Assembly (NCBI RefSeq): GCF_018991925.1
Contig: NW_024726235.1
Coordinates: forward strand, 6,862,291 to 6,926,290
Origin: Homarus americanus
Lineage: Eukaryota > Arthropoda > Malacostraca > Decapoda > Nephropidae
Length of the DNA: 64,000 nucleotides
Direction of reading: 5' to 3'
The position numbers and the translations under genes were made by a program. Below are positions 23,862-35,154 of the stretch, piece after piece. Position 1 is the stretch's first letter; the number at the start of each line of letters is the position of its first letter. The notes under the pieces are model-generated. The model saw only the letters and a list, made by a program, of their open reading frames with translations, searched no databases and was not told the DNA's origin.

Positions 23862-23895
<34 letters not shown>

Positions 23896-24006
23896 TCATA
23901 TAAAATAAAATTTATAATAAAAATATAAAATTAAAAATGAAATAATAATTCATAGTAAATAAAATTTATAATACAAAATTAAAAATGAAATAATAATGAT
24001 AACAAC

Positions 24007-24062
<56 letters not shown>

Positions 24063-24065
24063 TAA
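23861..24065. repeat. (AAT)n with a ~50-bp AT-rich duplication
   Basis: AAT runs at 23864-23894 and 24005-24060 flank two copies of an AT-rich segment (AATTCATA..AAATAAAATTTATAAT..AAAATTAAAAATGAAATAAT). GC-rich unique sequence lies on both sides (23815-23860 and 24140-24320), so the block could be the AT-rich middle or tail of an old insertion. Confidence 0.8.
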
Positions 24066-24683
24066 AGAACCATAAAGAAATACCAAAATGAAAAAAAAAT
24101 CAATAGTGAGAAACAATATATGTATGTTGTGTTGTCAATAGTAGGAGAAACAATTAAGACCCTGCAATTGTGTGTAAATGATGCAGAAAGTCAGAGCAGC
24201 AACCTGGGACTTGGTCACAATTTTCGTGTTGCCATATGGCAGCAGGGTCTACCATTAGACAACACATTATGCTGCCAATATCTTCCCAGGCGGTAGTACC
24301 TCCCTGTTTGGTAGCTGCCTCCTACCTACTACAGCAGTGGTTGTTAGTGTAGATTGTTGTGGTGGGCTGCTGGTGTTGGTGGTTGTACGAGACGCCGATT
24401 GGTTATAAAACTCATTAATTGTTGAGTACATTACTGTGTGTACTCCGACTTTCATATACTGTCACCATGTATGTGTGCGTTTTATATGTACACGTAAAAC
24501 ATGACCTTGTGTACATGATTAGGAGTGTACGTTTCAAGCCTGCATTACCATGTGTACAGTACGTTCCCTTGTGTACATTACCGCGTGTACACTGTCATGC
24601 GCCTGTCATTTCTATGTAGGTTTTGGGATGTGGGCCGTGACGGTGAACGTGTGTACACTTTGGTTAAATAATCTTTCTCTCGC
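24066..24683. other. Unique region, possible old repeat remnant
   Basis: 24180-24340 is GC-balanced and contains GGTAGTACCTCCC..GGTAGCTGCCTCCTACCTAC with short internal inverted repeats. From 24420 to 24660 GTGTACA recurs loosely. No open frame or RNA fold could be assigned. Confidence 0.4.
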
Positions 24684-24685
24684 TA

Positions 24686-25065
24686 CAGTGAAACCTCCAT
24701 TTAACGAACTTTAATTTCTATATAGTCCGTTAGATGGAGGGTTTCACATCTAATGGATCCTTGATTTAACGGACTTTCATCTCTATAGTCCGTTAGATGG
24801 AGGGTTTCACATCTAATGGATCCTTGATTTAACGGACTTTCATCTCTATAGTCCGTTAGATGGAGGGTTTCACATCTAATGGATCCTCGATTTAACGGAC
24901 TTTCATCTCTATAGTCCGTTAGATGGAGGGTTTCACATCTAATGGATCCTCGATTTAACGGACTTTCATCTCTATAGTCCGTTAGATGGAGGGTTTCACA
25001 TCTAACCGACCCTCTATATAAGGGACTTTCCTCCATATAGTCCGTTAGATGGAGGGTTTTACTTG
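24686..25065. mobile_element. TA-flanked inverted-repeat element (pogo/Tigger-like MITE) with internal 63-bp array
   Basis: The element begins CAGTGAAACCTCCATTTAAC, ends in the reverse complement of CAAGTAAAACCCTCC.., and has TA directly outside both ends (24684-24685, 25066-25067). The first ~60 bases are a foldback: arm 24688-24710 pairs with 24724-24747 across a 13-base loop. The interior is five or so units at an exact 63-base period, each with two short inverted repeats (TTAGATG/CATCTAA; TAACGGACT/AGTCCGTTA). TA target sites and CAGT..AACCTC ends are what I associate with the pogo/Tigger branch of Tc1/mariner. There is no transposase, so it is non-autonomous. Confidence 0.7.
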
Positions 25066-25494
25066 TATTCGCCAGGTCAAACTGTTCCCAATTTTGTTAT
25101 AAACTGGTATTAATTTTTACATATACTCAGCACATTATTTACTCTCTTATATGCCAGTACAGAATATCATATTTTGTAACTCGATAATAATACGGAAAAT
25201 CGTATAAAATTTTCTTTTGTTTTCATGTATTTTATTATTATTGTTAATTTCCCTTTTGGATCTTGGGGACGAATAATACAATATTTATACTGTAATAATG
25301 GCGCAGGAAGTTGGCGGGCACTACAGGTTTTTTATACCGTTTTTTCGCTCTGCAGGTGAGTTACGACTGAGAGTTACTGTAAGGTCGGAGGGTGGGGAGG
25401 AATGACGCCTCAAAAACACCCAGCTGGCAACTGTGTCACCCCGCCCCACCCCACCAGGAGTTCCACAGGAAGTGACGTCTTGTTATGTACCGTT
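25066..25494. other. Unique region
   Basis: AT-rich until about 25290, then more GC-rich (AATGGCGCAGGAAGTTGGCGG near 25297). No gene recognised. Confidence 0.5.
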
Positions 25495-27365
25495 GTGGGA
25501 GGTGGACCTTCTGTACCATCTGGTGTAGTGACCTTTCTGGTACCAGGCCAGGTGGTGACCTTCTGTACCAGGTACAGTGGTGTGACCTTCTGTACCATCT
25601 GGTGTAGTGACCTTCTGTACCAGGCCAGGTGGTGTGACCTTCTGTACCAGGCCAGGTGGTGTGATCTTACTGTACCAGGCCAGGTGGTGTGACCTTCTGT
25701 ACCAGGCCAGGTGGTGTGATCTTACTGTACCAGGCCAGGTGGTGTGACCTTCTGTACCAGGCCAGGTGGTAATTCTTTCCTGTACCAGGCCAGGTGGTGT
25801 GATCTACCGTACCAGGCCAGGTGGTGATCTTACTGTACCGGTGCCAGGTGGTGTGACTTATTGTACCAGGCTGGTGGTGCACTTCACCATCTGGTGTAGT
25901 GACCTCTGTACCAGGCCAGGTGGTGGACCTTCTGTACCAGCCAGGTGGTGATCTTACCTGTACCAGGCCGGGGTGGTGTGGCCTTCTGTACCAGGTCAGG
26001 TGGTGTGATCTTACTGTACCAGGCCAGGGGTGGTGGATTCTTCTGTACCAGCCAGGTGGTGTGATCTTACTAAAAATTGCGGCCAGGTAACCTTCTGTAC
26101 CAGGTCAGGTGGTGCATCTTATTGTACCAGGCCAGGGTGGTGTGTGACCTGTACCAGGTCAGGTGGTGTGACCTTTTGTACCAGGCCAGGTGGTGTGACC
26201 TTATTGTGCCCAGGCCAGCTGGTGTGACCTCTACCAGGCCAGGTGGTGTGACCTTCTGTACCAGCCAGGAGTGGACCTTACTGTACCAGGTCAGGTGGTG
26301 CGACCTGTACCAGGCTGATCTTACTGTACCAGGCCAGGTGGTGTGACCTTCGTACCAGGCCAGTGGTGTGACCTTTCTGTACCAGGTCAGACTCCTTACT
26401 GTACCAGGCCAGGTGGTGTGACCTTTTGAACAGGCCAGGTAGGACCTTATTGTACCTGAAAAATAGTTGGTGTGACCTTCTGGAAACAGGCCAGTTGGTG
26501 TGTGACCTTTCTAAAACAGGCCAGGAGTGTGACCTTCTGTACCAGGCCAGTTGGTGTGACCTTTCTGTACCAGGCCAGGGAGTGTGACCCAACAGCCAGC
26601 TGAAGTGGACCTTCTGGTACCAGGCCAGGGGAGTGTGACCTTTCTGTACCAGTGCCAGGGAGTGTGGACCTTTCCACCAGGCCAGGGAGTGTGACCTTCT
26701 GTACCAGGCCAGTTGGTGTGACCTTCTGGGTACCAGGCCAGGGAGTGTGACCTTACCACCAGGCCAGTTGGTGACCTTCTGTACGAGGCCAGGGAGTGTG
26801 ACCTTTTCTGTACCAGGCCAGGAGGTGACCATTTCACCAGGCCAGGTGGTGTGACCTCTGTACCAGGCTGTGGGAGTGTGACCTTCTGTACCAGGCCAGG
26901 TGGTGTGTGACCTGTACCAGGCCAGTTGGTGTGACCTTCGTACTCAGGCCAGGGAGGTGACCTTCTGTACCAGGCCAGGGAGGTGTGACCTTTCTGCACC
27001 AGGCCAGGTAGTGTGGACCTTTTCTGTACCAGGCCAGGGGAGGTGGACCTTCTGTACCAGGCCAGGAGGCACCTCTGTACCAGGCCAGGGGAGGTGACTT
27101 TCTGTACCAGGCCAGGAGTGTGACCTTTTTCTAAACAGGCCAGGAGTGTGACCTTTCTGTACCAGGCCAGGTGGTGTGACCTATTGTACCAGGCCACGGT
27201 GTGACCTTTCTGTACCAGGCCAGGAGGTGACCTTTATTGTACCAGGCCAGGGACTTTCTGTACCAGGCCAGGAGTGTGACCTTTCTCTGTACCAGGCCAG
27301 GAGTGTGACCTATTGTACCAGGCCAGGAGTGTGACCTACTGTACCAGGCCAGGTGGTGTGACCTA
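25495..27365. repeat. ~28-bp minisatellite (TGTACCAGGCCAGGTGGTGT)
   Basis: About 1.9 kb and 60-70 copies of a 26-33 base unit, TGTACCAGGCCAGGTGGTGT plus GACCTTC. GTGACC/GTGATC, GGTGGT/GGAGT/GTTGGT subtypes and length variants are frequent. GTGATCTTAC units dominate 25650-26100, and GGGAGTGTGACC units dominate 26570-27350, so subtypes are locally homogenised. The open frames reported on both strands are by-products. Confidence 0.95.
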
Positions 27366-27524
27366 TGGACCATCACGGCACAGCCCGAGTGTAATTCTTG
27401 ACTGTTTACAATGGCACCACACTACACCCCCAGGGCACGTGCCACCCCCCCTTCTTTTAGAGCCGTTGTATGGTGGTTAAACAGAGCCACGTAAATTGTG
27501 CTCATCGTAAGGCTACGTTAATGT
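27366..27524. other. Short unique spacer
   Basis: Unique sequence between two arrays; no gene recognised. Confidence 0.6.
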
Positions 27525-27775
27525 ACTCAAAGGTAGGTTAAATGTACCAAAGGCAGGTTAAACACCAAAGGTAGGTTAAATGTACTCAAAGGTAGGTTAA
27601 ATGTACTCAAAGGTAGGTTAAATGCACTCAAAGGTAGGTTAAATGTACTCAAAGGTAGGTTCAATGTACTCAAAGGTAGGTTAAATGTACCAGTTGCAGG
27701 TTAAATGTACTCAAAGGTAGGTTAAATGTACTCAAAGCTACGTTAAATATACTCAGTTTAGGTTATATTATGTAC
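27525..27775. repeat. 21-bp minisatellite (AGGTTAAATGTACTCAAAGG)
   Basis: About twelve copies of a 20-21 base unit AGGTTAAATGTACTCAAAGG(T), with ACTC/AC deletions and CAAAGCTACG variants toward both ends. Confidence 0.93.
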
Positions 27776-28084
27776 TCTACACAGCCAAAACTTAACCAGG
27801 TAATATAGGACGCCGCCCCTCACCACCTCAGCATTTCACATACTAATCCACTTCCTGGCAGGTCTCAGTCCACTTTGCCTTACCCTCAAGTTAACTTTCC
27901 TGCCAGGTGGATGGGTGGGTGTGGGTGTGGGAAGACTTGATGGGTGTACATAGTTTGGCGGGACTTATGTTAAAGGGAAAAAAAATAGCGGGAATAAAAC
28001 TTAGCGTCACCAGATGTTATTTGGCGATACTTGGCGTCTTAATTTAGTTCTTTATATTGTCTGAAGTGACCCTGGAGGCGTGTG
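27776..28084. other. Unique region
   Basis: Unique sequence with GGCGGGA and GCGGGAA motifs at about 27957-27993. No gene recognised. Confidence 0.5.
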
Positions 28085-28345
28085 TGTGACCCTAGGGGAC
28101 TTGAACATGACCCTAGGGACTTGAACAGACCCTATGACTTGGAACATGACCCTATGGATTCTGAAATATGACCTAGGGACTTGGAAGTGACCCTATGGAT
28201 TGGAATGATGACCATGGAATTTCCAAACATGCATCTTAGACTTGAACATGACCCTATGGACTTGAACATGACCTTAGGGACTTGAACATGACCCTATGGA
28301 CTTGAACATGACCCTAGGGACTTGAACATGACCCTTGGGGACTTA
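28085..28345. repeat. 20-bp minisatellite (GACCCTATGGACTTGAACAT)
   Basis: About twelve copies of a 20-base unit GACCCTATGGACTTGAACAT. Alternating CCTATGG/CCTAGGG forms are clearest at the 3' end (28240-28345); the middle is more degenerate. Confidence 0.92.
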
Positions 28346-28779
28346 AATGGGGCAGGTAGGTATGCGGGAGGTCATGTGGTGGTAAGAGGGGGGGGGGGGT
28401 GGCTGGACACAATGGAGGTGACTGAGGTACACTGTTCAACACAGGATGGTTAAGAGGTGGGCTGAGGTGGGGAGGAGGGGGGTAGGGAGCAGGCAGGGCT
28501 TCAGTGGAGGAGGCTGGTGGAGATGGGGCTTGAGGAGCAGGTAGGGCAAGCATAGGGTTTTATGGGGAGGGGCTGGGTGGGGAGGAGAGGATCCGGGAAG
28601 AGTGTAAGGAATGGGCCGAGGAGGCTGGGTAACTCCCCCTGTCTTGTGACCTTTGGGAGATTGAGGAAGGATGGAGGGGATGGGACAGGTGGGAGAAAGG
28701 ACGGGTGAGAGGGATGAAATGGAGAGTTAGGTTGGAGAGACACGCACACTGAATGCCAACCTTCCTTTAACTAAGCACA

Positions 28780-28824
<45 letters not shown>

Positions 28825-29031
28825 AGAGAGAGAGAGAGATGAGAGCTCACAGCCTGACTCCTCCTCCTTAAAAAGACTCGCTGCACTCTTGATAATGAAG
28901 CTGTGTGTGTGTGTGCGCGCGCGGAAGGCTGGTCAGAAAGTTCTCAGTCGGTCAGTCAGTTAGTTAGTTAGTCGGTCAGTCAGGATTTGTCATAGTCAGA
29001 TAATCGTAAGGAAAATGAGCTTGAACTTAGG

Positions 29032-29080
<49 letters not shown>

Positions 29081-29100
29081 TTTTGAGGGACTGTAATGAT
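28346..29100. repeat. G-rich block, (GA)n tracts and GTTA/GTCA repeats
   Basis: 28380-28735 is G/A-rich with AGGAGGCTGGTGGAG-like repeats. GA tracts lie at 28782-28838 and 29034-29077, (GT)n/(GC)n at 28902-28921, and GTCAGTCAGTTAGTTAGTTA-type tetramers at 28945-28982. No gene recognised. Confidence 0.75.
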
Positions 29101-29250
29101 TCTCTATCAAGACCACGAGAGCAAGACCCCGAGACCACGAGAACGAGACCACGAGACCAAGACCACGAGATCAAGACCACCAGCACTAGATTGAGACAGT
29201 GGCACCAAGACCTCGAGAGCAAGACCCCGAGACCGAGAAAAGACCCCGTC
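29101..29250. repeat. ~13-bp repeat (GAGACCACGAGA)
   Basis: A degenerate array of GACCACGAGA and GACCCCGAGA units of 12-14 bases, about ten copies. Confidence 0.75.
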
Positions 29251-29419
29251 ATGAGAAAGCGTTGGCGTGAAAACTTTGCATTCTAGACAAGAGAGAAAGT
29301 TTCCTTAGAGGTATTGCCTTAGAAAGTAAAGGTATTATAATGATCTAGAACTGACCAGTGAGGGTGAGGGGGGAAAGTTCACATTACCTGACCCATGACG
29401 CCCCAGGAACCAGTCATGA

Positions 29420-30395
29420 AAGTTCTTGTTTGTTTATTTCGTGGTGTTTAAGTTCTTGTTTGTTTATTTCATGGTATTTATGCTCTTGTTTGATTATTTC
29501 ATGGTATTTAAGCTCTTGTTTGTTTATTTCATGGTATTTAAGCCTTTGTTTATTTCATGGTAATTAAGCTCTTGTTTGTTTATTTCATGGTATTTAAGCT
29601 CTTGTTTGTTTATTTCATGGTATTTAAGCTCTTGTTTGATTATTTCATGGTATTTAAGCTCTTGTTTGTTTATTTCATGGTATTTAAGCTCTTGTTTGAT
29701 TATTTCATGGTATTTAAGCTCTTGTTTGTTTATTTCATGGTATTTAAGCTTTTGTTTGATTATTTCATGGTATTTAAGCTCTTGTTTGTTTATTTCATGG
29801 AATTTAAGCTCTTGTTTGTTTATTTCATGGAATTTAAGCTCTTGTTTGTTTATTTCATGGTATTTAAGCTCTTGTTTGTTTATTTCATGGTATTTAAGCT
29901 CTTGTTTGTTTATTTCATGGTGTTTAAGCTCCTGTTTATTTCATGGTGTTTAAGCCTTTGTTTATTTCATGGTATTTAAGCTCTTGTTTGTTTATTTCAT
30001 GGTGTTTAAGCTCCTGTTTATTTCATGGTATTTAAGCTCTTGTTTGTTTATTTCATGGTGTTTAAGCTCCTGTTTATTTCATGGTATTTAAGCTCTTGTT
30101 TGTTTATTTCATGGTGTTTAAGCTCCTGTTTATTTCATGGTGTTTAAGCTCCTGTTTATTTCATGGTATTTAAGCTCTTGTTTGTTTATTTCATGGTGTT
30201 TAAGCTCCTGTTTATTTCATGGTATTTAAGCTCTTGTTTGTTTATTTCATGGTGTTTAAGCTCCTGTTTATTTCATGGTGTTTAAGCTCCTGTTTATTTC
30301 ATGGTATTTAAGCTCTTGTTTGTTTATTTCATGGTATTTAAGCTCCTGTTTATTTCATGGTGTATAAGTTCTTGTTTATTTCATGGTATTTGAGA
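29420..30395. repeat. 30-bp minisatellite (TTGTTTGTTTATTTCATGGT)
   Basis: About 34 copies of TTGTTTGTTTATTTCATGGT plus ATTTAAGCTC. In the 5' half the 30-base unit alternates TTTGTTTATT with TTTGATTATT. In the 3' half (29930-30350) full units alternate with a shorter unit CTGTTTATTTCATGGTGTTT plus AAGCT, giving higher-order pairs and triplets. Nearly all units contain TTTATT (AATAAA on the - strand). Indels are rare, so the expansion looks young. Confidence 0.96.
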
Positions 30396-30594
30396 ATTTG
30401 GTTACAAAGTCTGTATAATTAACGTAAAAAACTCCACCTTTAACATGTAACAGAACTGGATAAACTAACCTTGAACTGACACCTTCGGGAAAGTTCAAAA
30501 AATGATTGAACTTAAGGAAAACTGATCAATGTGGTGGTAATAATTCAGCCTCGGGGTATCAAATGAAACTTGAATTTTTGAACTGTACATGGGT
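30396..30594. other. Unique spacer
   Basis: Unique AT-rich sequence between the 30-bp and 32-bp arrays; no gene recognised. Confidence 0.6.
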
Positions 30595-32402
30595 GAAGGA
30601 GGGAGGAAAGTTCAGAGATGTTGTGTGAAGGAGGGAGGAAAGTTCAGAGATGTAGTGTGAAGGAGGGAGGAAAGTTCAGAGATGCTGTGTGAAGGAGGGA
30701 GGAAAGTTCAGAGATGTTGTGTGAAGGAGGAAGGAAAATTCAGAGATGCTGTGTGAAGGAGGGAGGAAAGTTCAGAGATGTTGTGTGAAGGAGGGAGGAA
30801 AGTTCAGAGATGTTGTGTGAAGGAGGGAGGAAAGTTCAGAGATGCTGTGTGAAGGAGGAAGGAAAGTTCAGAGATGCTGTGTGAAGGAGGGAGGAAAGTT
30901 CAGAGATGTGTGAAGGAGGAAGGAAAGTTCAGAGATGCTGTGTGAAGGAGGAAGGAAAGTTCAGAGATGCTGTGTGAAGGAGGGAGGAAAGTTCAGAGAT
31001 GTGTGAAGGAGGAAGGAAAGTTCAGAGATGTTGTGTGAAGGAGGGAGGAAAGTTCAGAGATGTTGTGTGAAGGAGGAAGGAAAGTTCAGAGATGTTGTGT
31101 GAAGGAGGAAGGAAAGTTCAGAGATGTTGTGTGAAGGAGGAAGGAAAGTTCAGAGATGCTGTGAAGGAGGAAGGAAAGTTCAGAGATGCTGTGTGAAGAG
31201 GAGGGAGAAGTTCAGAGATGTTGTGTGAAGGAGAGAGGAAAAGTTCAGATGTTGTGTGAAGGAGGAGGAAAGAGAAAATTCCAGAGATGCTGTTGTGTGA
31301 AGGAGGGAGGAAAGTTCAGAGATGTTGTGTAAAGGAGGAGGAAAAGTTCAGAGATGTTGTGTGAAGGAGGAGGAAAGTTCAGAATGCTGTGTGAAGGAGG
31401 AGGGAGGAAAGTTCAGAGATGTTGTGTGAAGGAGGGAGGAAAGTTCAGAGAGTGTTGTGTGAAGGAGGAAGGAAAATTCAGAGATGCTGTGTGAAGGAGG
31501 AGAAAGTTCAGATATGTTATGTGAGGAGAGAAAGTTCAGAGATGTTGTGTGTGAGAGGAGAAAGTTCAGAGATGCTGTGTGAAGGAGGAAGGAAAGTTCA
31601 GAGATGTTGTGTGAAGGAGGAAAGGAAAGTTCAGAGATGCTGTGTGAAGGAGGAAAAGAAAGTTCAGAGATGTTTGTGTGAAGGAGGAGGGAAAGTTCAG
31701 AATGTTGTGTGAAGGAGAGAAGTTCAGTGTTGTGTGAAGGAGGGAGGAAAGTTCAGAGATGTTGTGTGAAGGAGGAGAAAGTTCAGAGATGCTGTGTGAA
31801 GGAGGAAGGAAAGTTCAAGATGTTGTGTGAAGGAGGGAGGAAAGGTCCAGAGATGTTGTGTAATAGGAAGAGGAAAGTTCAGAGATGCTGTGTGAAGGAG
31901 GAAGGAAAGTTCAGAGATGCTGTGTGAAGGAGGGAGGAAAAGTTCAGAGATGTGTGAAGGAGGAAGGAAAAGTTCAGAGATGCTGTGTGATGGAGGAAAG
32001 AAAGTTCAGAGATGCTGTGAAGAAGGGAGGAGGAAAGTTCAGAGATGTGTGAGAGGAAGGAAAAGTTCAGAGATGTTGTGTGAAGGAGGGAGGAAAGATT
32101 CAAGAGATGTTGTGTGAAGGAGGAAGGAAAGTTCAGAGATGCTGTGTGGGAAGGGAGGAAAGGTTAGAGATGTGTGAAGGAGGAAGGAAAGTTCAGAGAT
32201 GTTGTGTGAAGGAGGGAGGAAAGGATTCAAGAGATGTTGTGTGAAGGAGGAAGGAAAGTTCAGAGATGTTGTGTGAAGGAGGAAGGAAAGTTCCAGAGAT
32301 GTTGTGTGAAGGAGGAAGGAAAGTTCAGAGATGCTGTGTGAAGGAGGAAGGAAAGTTCAGAGATGTTGTGTGAAGGAGGAAGGAAAGTTCAGAGATGTTG
32401 AA
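30595..32402. repeat. 32-bp minisatellite (GGAAAGTTCAGAGATGTTGT)
   Basis: About 55 copies of GGAAAGTTCAGAGATGTTGT plus GTGAAGGAGGGA. Subtypes differ at TGTTGT/TGCTGT/TGTGT and GGGAGG/GGAAGG. The first 600 bases are very regular; 31150-32230 has many indels. The repeat stops abruptly at 32402 inside a unit. Confidence 0.96.
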
Positions 32403-33179
32403 CTTTTGCCAGAAGGAGTTTGTGTGATGAGCTTTGTAACGTTATTAGAACTGACGTAGGTTATTGACACCGTGTAGAGCAGTGTGAGGGTTAGGTAGTT
32501 ATTATCACAGTTAAACCTAAAGAGTTCCTTAGTTCAGAGTCGCAAAGGTCCGTGAGGTTAATATTCCTCGTAACTAACTGATAAACACAGGCAAAACACT
32601 TAAGTTTAGAAATGGCATCAGAGTTACACTGAGACTCTGCCTTATAACTTGATACGTTCACGTGATCTCGAGTTAGTAGACAAAATTAACTGAGGACATC
32701 ATTGACAACCTTTTACATATTTAACCTTATTACGGCCATAATAACAAACGACAACATAAAACCTGTTATATTGACAATACAGCATTACAACATTAACAAC
32801 AGCAATATGTATGGCCAACAACATAATTTAGACTGGTATGAACAGACATTGGCTATATAACACATGGCTGATATGGCATTTTTAACACTCAACAGATGTG
32901 TGCAGCATGTGGACTGGAGCATTGGCATTTAGCATTTAGCGACACGACTGGCATTTGTTGATGGCGCTATGGGCTGACTAACTAATATGACCATCACAGC
33001 CTTGCAACAAAACCTTGTTTGACAAGGGCAGACTAACTGGCTGGCTGGCTTGGTTTAGGCACGTTTGATTTGGGCACATTGCCTCATTGCCTCAGTGCCC
33101 TCTTGCCTTGCCTAGCCCTAACCCTGTATACCTTGCCTTGTACCTTACCTTACATACATCAGCACATCACCTAGCAACC
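32403..33179. other. Unique region
   Basis: AT-rich unique DNA, with GCATTTAGCATTTAGC and CTGGCTGGCTGG short repeats near 32930 and 33038. No gene recognised. Confidence 0.5.
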
Positions 33180-33285
33180 CTTACATACATACATATCTAA
33201 CCATACTGCTTACCTAACCTAACCCACTTTTAACATATAACCTAACCTACTTTAACATACCTTACCTTACCTTACCTTGAGCAGC
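33180..33285. repeat. CCTAA / CCTTA telomere-like block
   Basis: Runs of CCTAACCTAACC (about 33213-33250) and CTTACCTTACCTTACC (about 33260-33280). CCTTA variants also occur around 33132-33155. A degenerate TTAGG-family block. Confidence 0.75.
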
Positions 33286-33363
33286 CAGATCGAGGAACTT
33301 TATACATGTGAAGAAACTTCCATTACTACTTTTGACAGTCAAGGTGGGGGGCAGTGATCTTGA

Positions 33364-33475
<112 letters not shown>

Positions 33476-33690
33476 GTGTAGTTAATGTCACGCATGGCTG
33501 CTTAACCTGGGGAGGAAATAGTGGTATGCTTTGGCACGCGAAGGGAGGAGGGGGCAGTGGGGGGGAAGGAAAGGCGAGAACAAGGGAGGGAGGAGACAGT
33601 GGGGGAGAAAGGCAGGGAGAGGCAAAGGGGAGGGAGGGAAGAAAGTTGAATGGAGTCGAGTTGTTTTCCCTGTCTTTAAAATTTTTAATG

Positions 33691-33731
<41 letters not shown>

Positions 33732-33799
33732 TTATCTATTAATCTATCTATCTATGTAACAATGTGATACGTTTACACAAATTTAGATATTATAAATAA
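33476..33799. other. Purine-rich spacer and (TATC)n
   Basis: 33530-33650 is G/A-rich; (TATC)n runs from 33692 to about 33755. No gene recognised. Confidence 0.7.
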
Positions 33800-34545
33800 G
33801 TGTTACCTGTACAAAGACATTAAAGTAATCGTTTACCTGTACAAAGACCATTAAAGGTAAATACATTGTTACCTGCTAAAGACCATTAAAAGGTAAATAC
33901 GTGTTACTGTACAAAGACCATTAAAGGTAAATACGTGTTACCTGTACAAAAGACCATTAAAAGGTAAATACGTGTTACCTGTACAAAGACCATTAAGGTA
34001 AAATACGTGTTACCTGTACAAAGACCATTAAGGTAAATACGTGTTACCTGTACAAAGACCATCAAAAGGTAAATACGTGTTACCTGTACAAAAGACCAAT
34101 AAGAGTAAATACGTGTTACCTGTACAAAGACCATTAAGGTAAATACGTGTTACCTGTAAAAGACCATAAAGGTAAATACGTGTTACTGTACAAGAACATC
34201 AATAAATACGTGTTACCTGTACAAAGACAATAAAGGTAAATATGTTTAAAAGAAAATCAAGGAATAATTGTTACCTGTACAAAGACCATTAAGGTAAATA
34301 CGTGTTACCTGTACAAAGACCATTAAGGTAAATACGTAGTTACCTGTAAAAGACCATCAAGGTAAATACGTGTTACCTGTACAAAGACCATTAAGGTAAA
34401 ATACGTGTTACCTGTACAAAAACCATCAAAGGTAAATACGTGTTACCTGTACAAAGACCATTAAAGGTAAATACGTGTTACCTGTACAAAGACAATAAAG
34501 GTAAATACGTGTTACCTGTACAAAGACCATCAAGGTAAGCGTCAT
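33800..34545. repeat. ~34-bp minisatellite (AAATACGTGTTACCTGTACA)
   Basis: About 22 copies of AAATACGTGTTACCTGTACA plus AAGACCATTAAGGT, with one- to three-base indels and a few truncated units (near 34200 and 34250). Most units contain TACGTG, the core bound by bHLH-PAS factors such as HIF or Sim with ARNT. That is a motif match only. Confidence 0.94.
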
Positions 34546-34619
34546 AGGTTAACACATGTGTCTCGTCTCCGGGTAATGCGAGGTGAGTCAGTCAGACCTG
34601 TCTGTCTCGTGTATAATGC

Positions 34620-35100
34620 AGTGTGAGGGGGGCAGGAGGAGGATTGGTGGGGATGAAGAGGTAGTGGAAGGGTAGTTGCTCGTGAGAGGAAGGGAAGGGG
34701 TGAGGATGGTGGGGAGGGTGATGTTGGAGGGAGGGGGTGTTGAAGGAGGAGGGGTGAAGATGGTGGGGAAGGTGATGTTGGAGGGAGGGTGTTGGAGGAG
34801 GGAGGGGTGAAGATGGTGGGGGTGATGTTGGAAGCGAAGGAGGGGTGTTGAGAGGAGGGGGTGAGATGGTGGGGAGGTGATGTTGGAGGGGGAAGGAGGG
34901 TGTTGAAGGAGGAGGGGGTGAGGGAGGTGGGAGGGTGATGTTGGAGGGAAGGAGGGTGTTGAAGGAGGGAGGGTGAGGATGGTGGGAGGGGTGATGTTGG
35001 AGAAGGAGGGGTGTTGAAGGAGGGAGGGTGAAGATGGTGGGGAGGGTGATGTTGGAGAGGGAGGGAGGGTGAGATGGTGGGGAGGGGAAATGAGGAGGAA
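34620..35100. repeat. ~50-bp G-rich minisatellite
   Basis: Eight to nine copies of a 45-55 base unit containing GGTGATGTTGGAGGGAGG, GTGTTGAAGGAGGAGG and GTGAAGATGGTGGGG. It ends just before CGCCCGGTGAGTC at 35146, which resembles a splice donor but has no convincing upstream exon. Confidence 0.88.
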
Positions 35101-35154
35101 GTGGGGGAATGTCAATCGTTATCGCTGCTTTGGGTCGCCCGGTGAGTCATCGTT

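Noticed and set aside
24066..24400. tRNA-derived SINE
   Set aside because: No A-box/B-box pair or tRNA-like fold could be made out; only short inverted repeats.
35069..35146. Short exon ending at CGCCCG|GTGAGT
   Set aside because: The donor-like site is good, but upstream sequence is the G-rich minisatellite and no acceptor or conserved peptide is seen.
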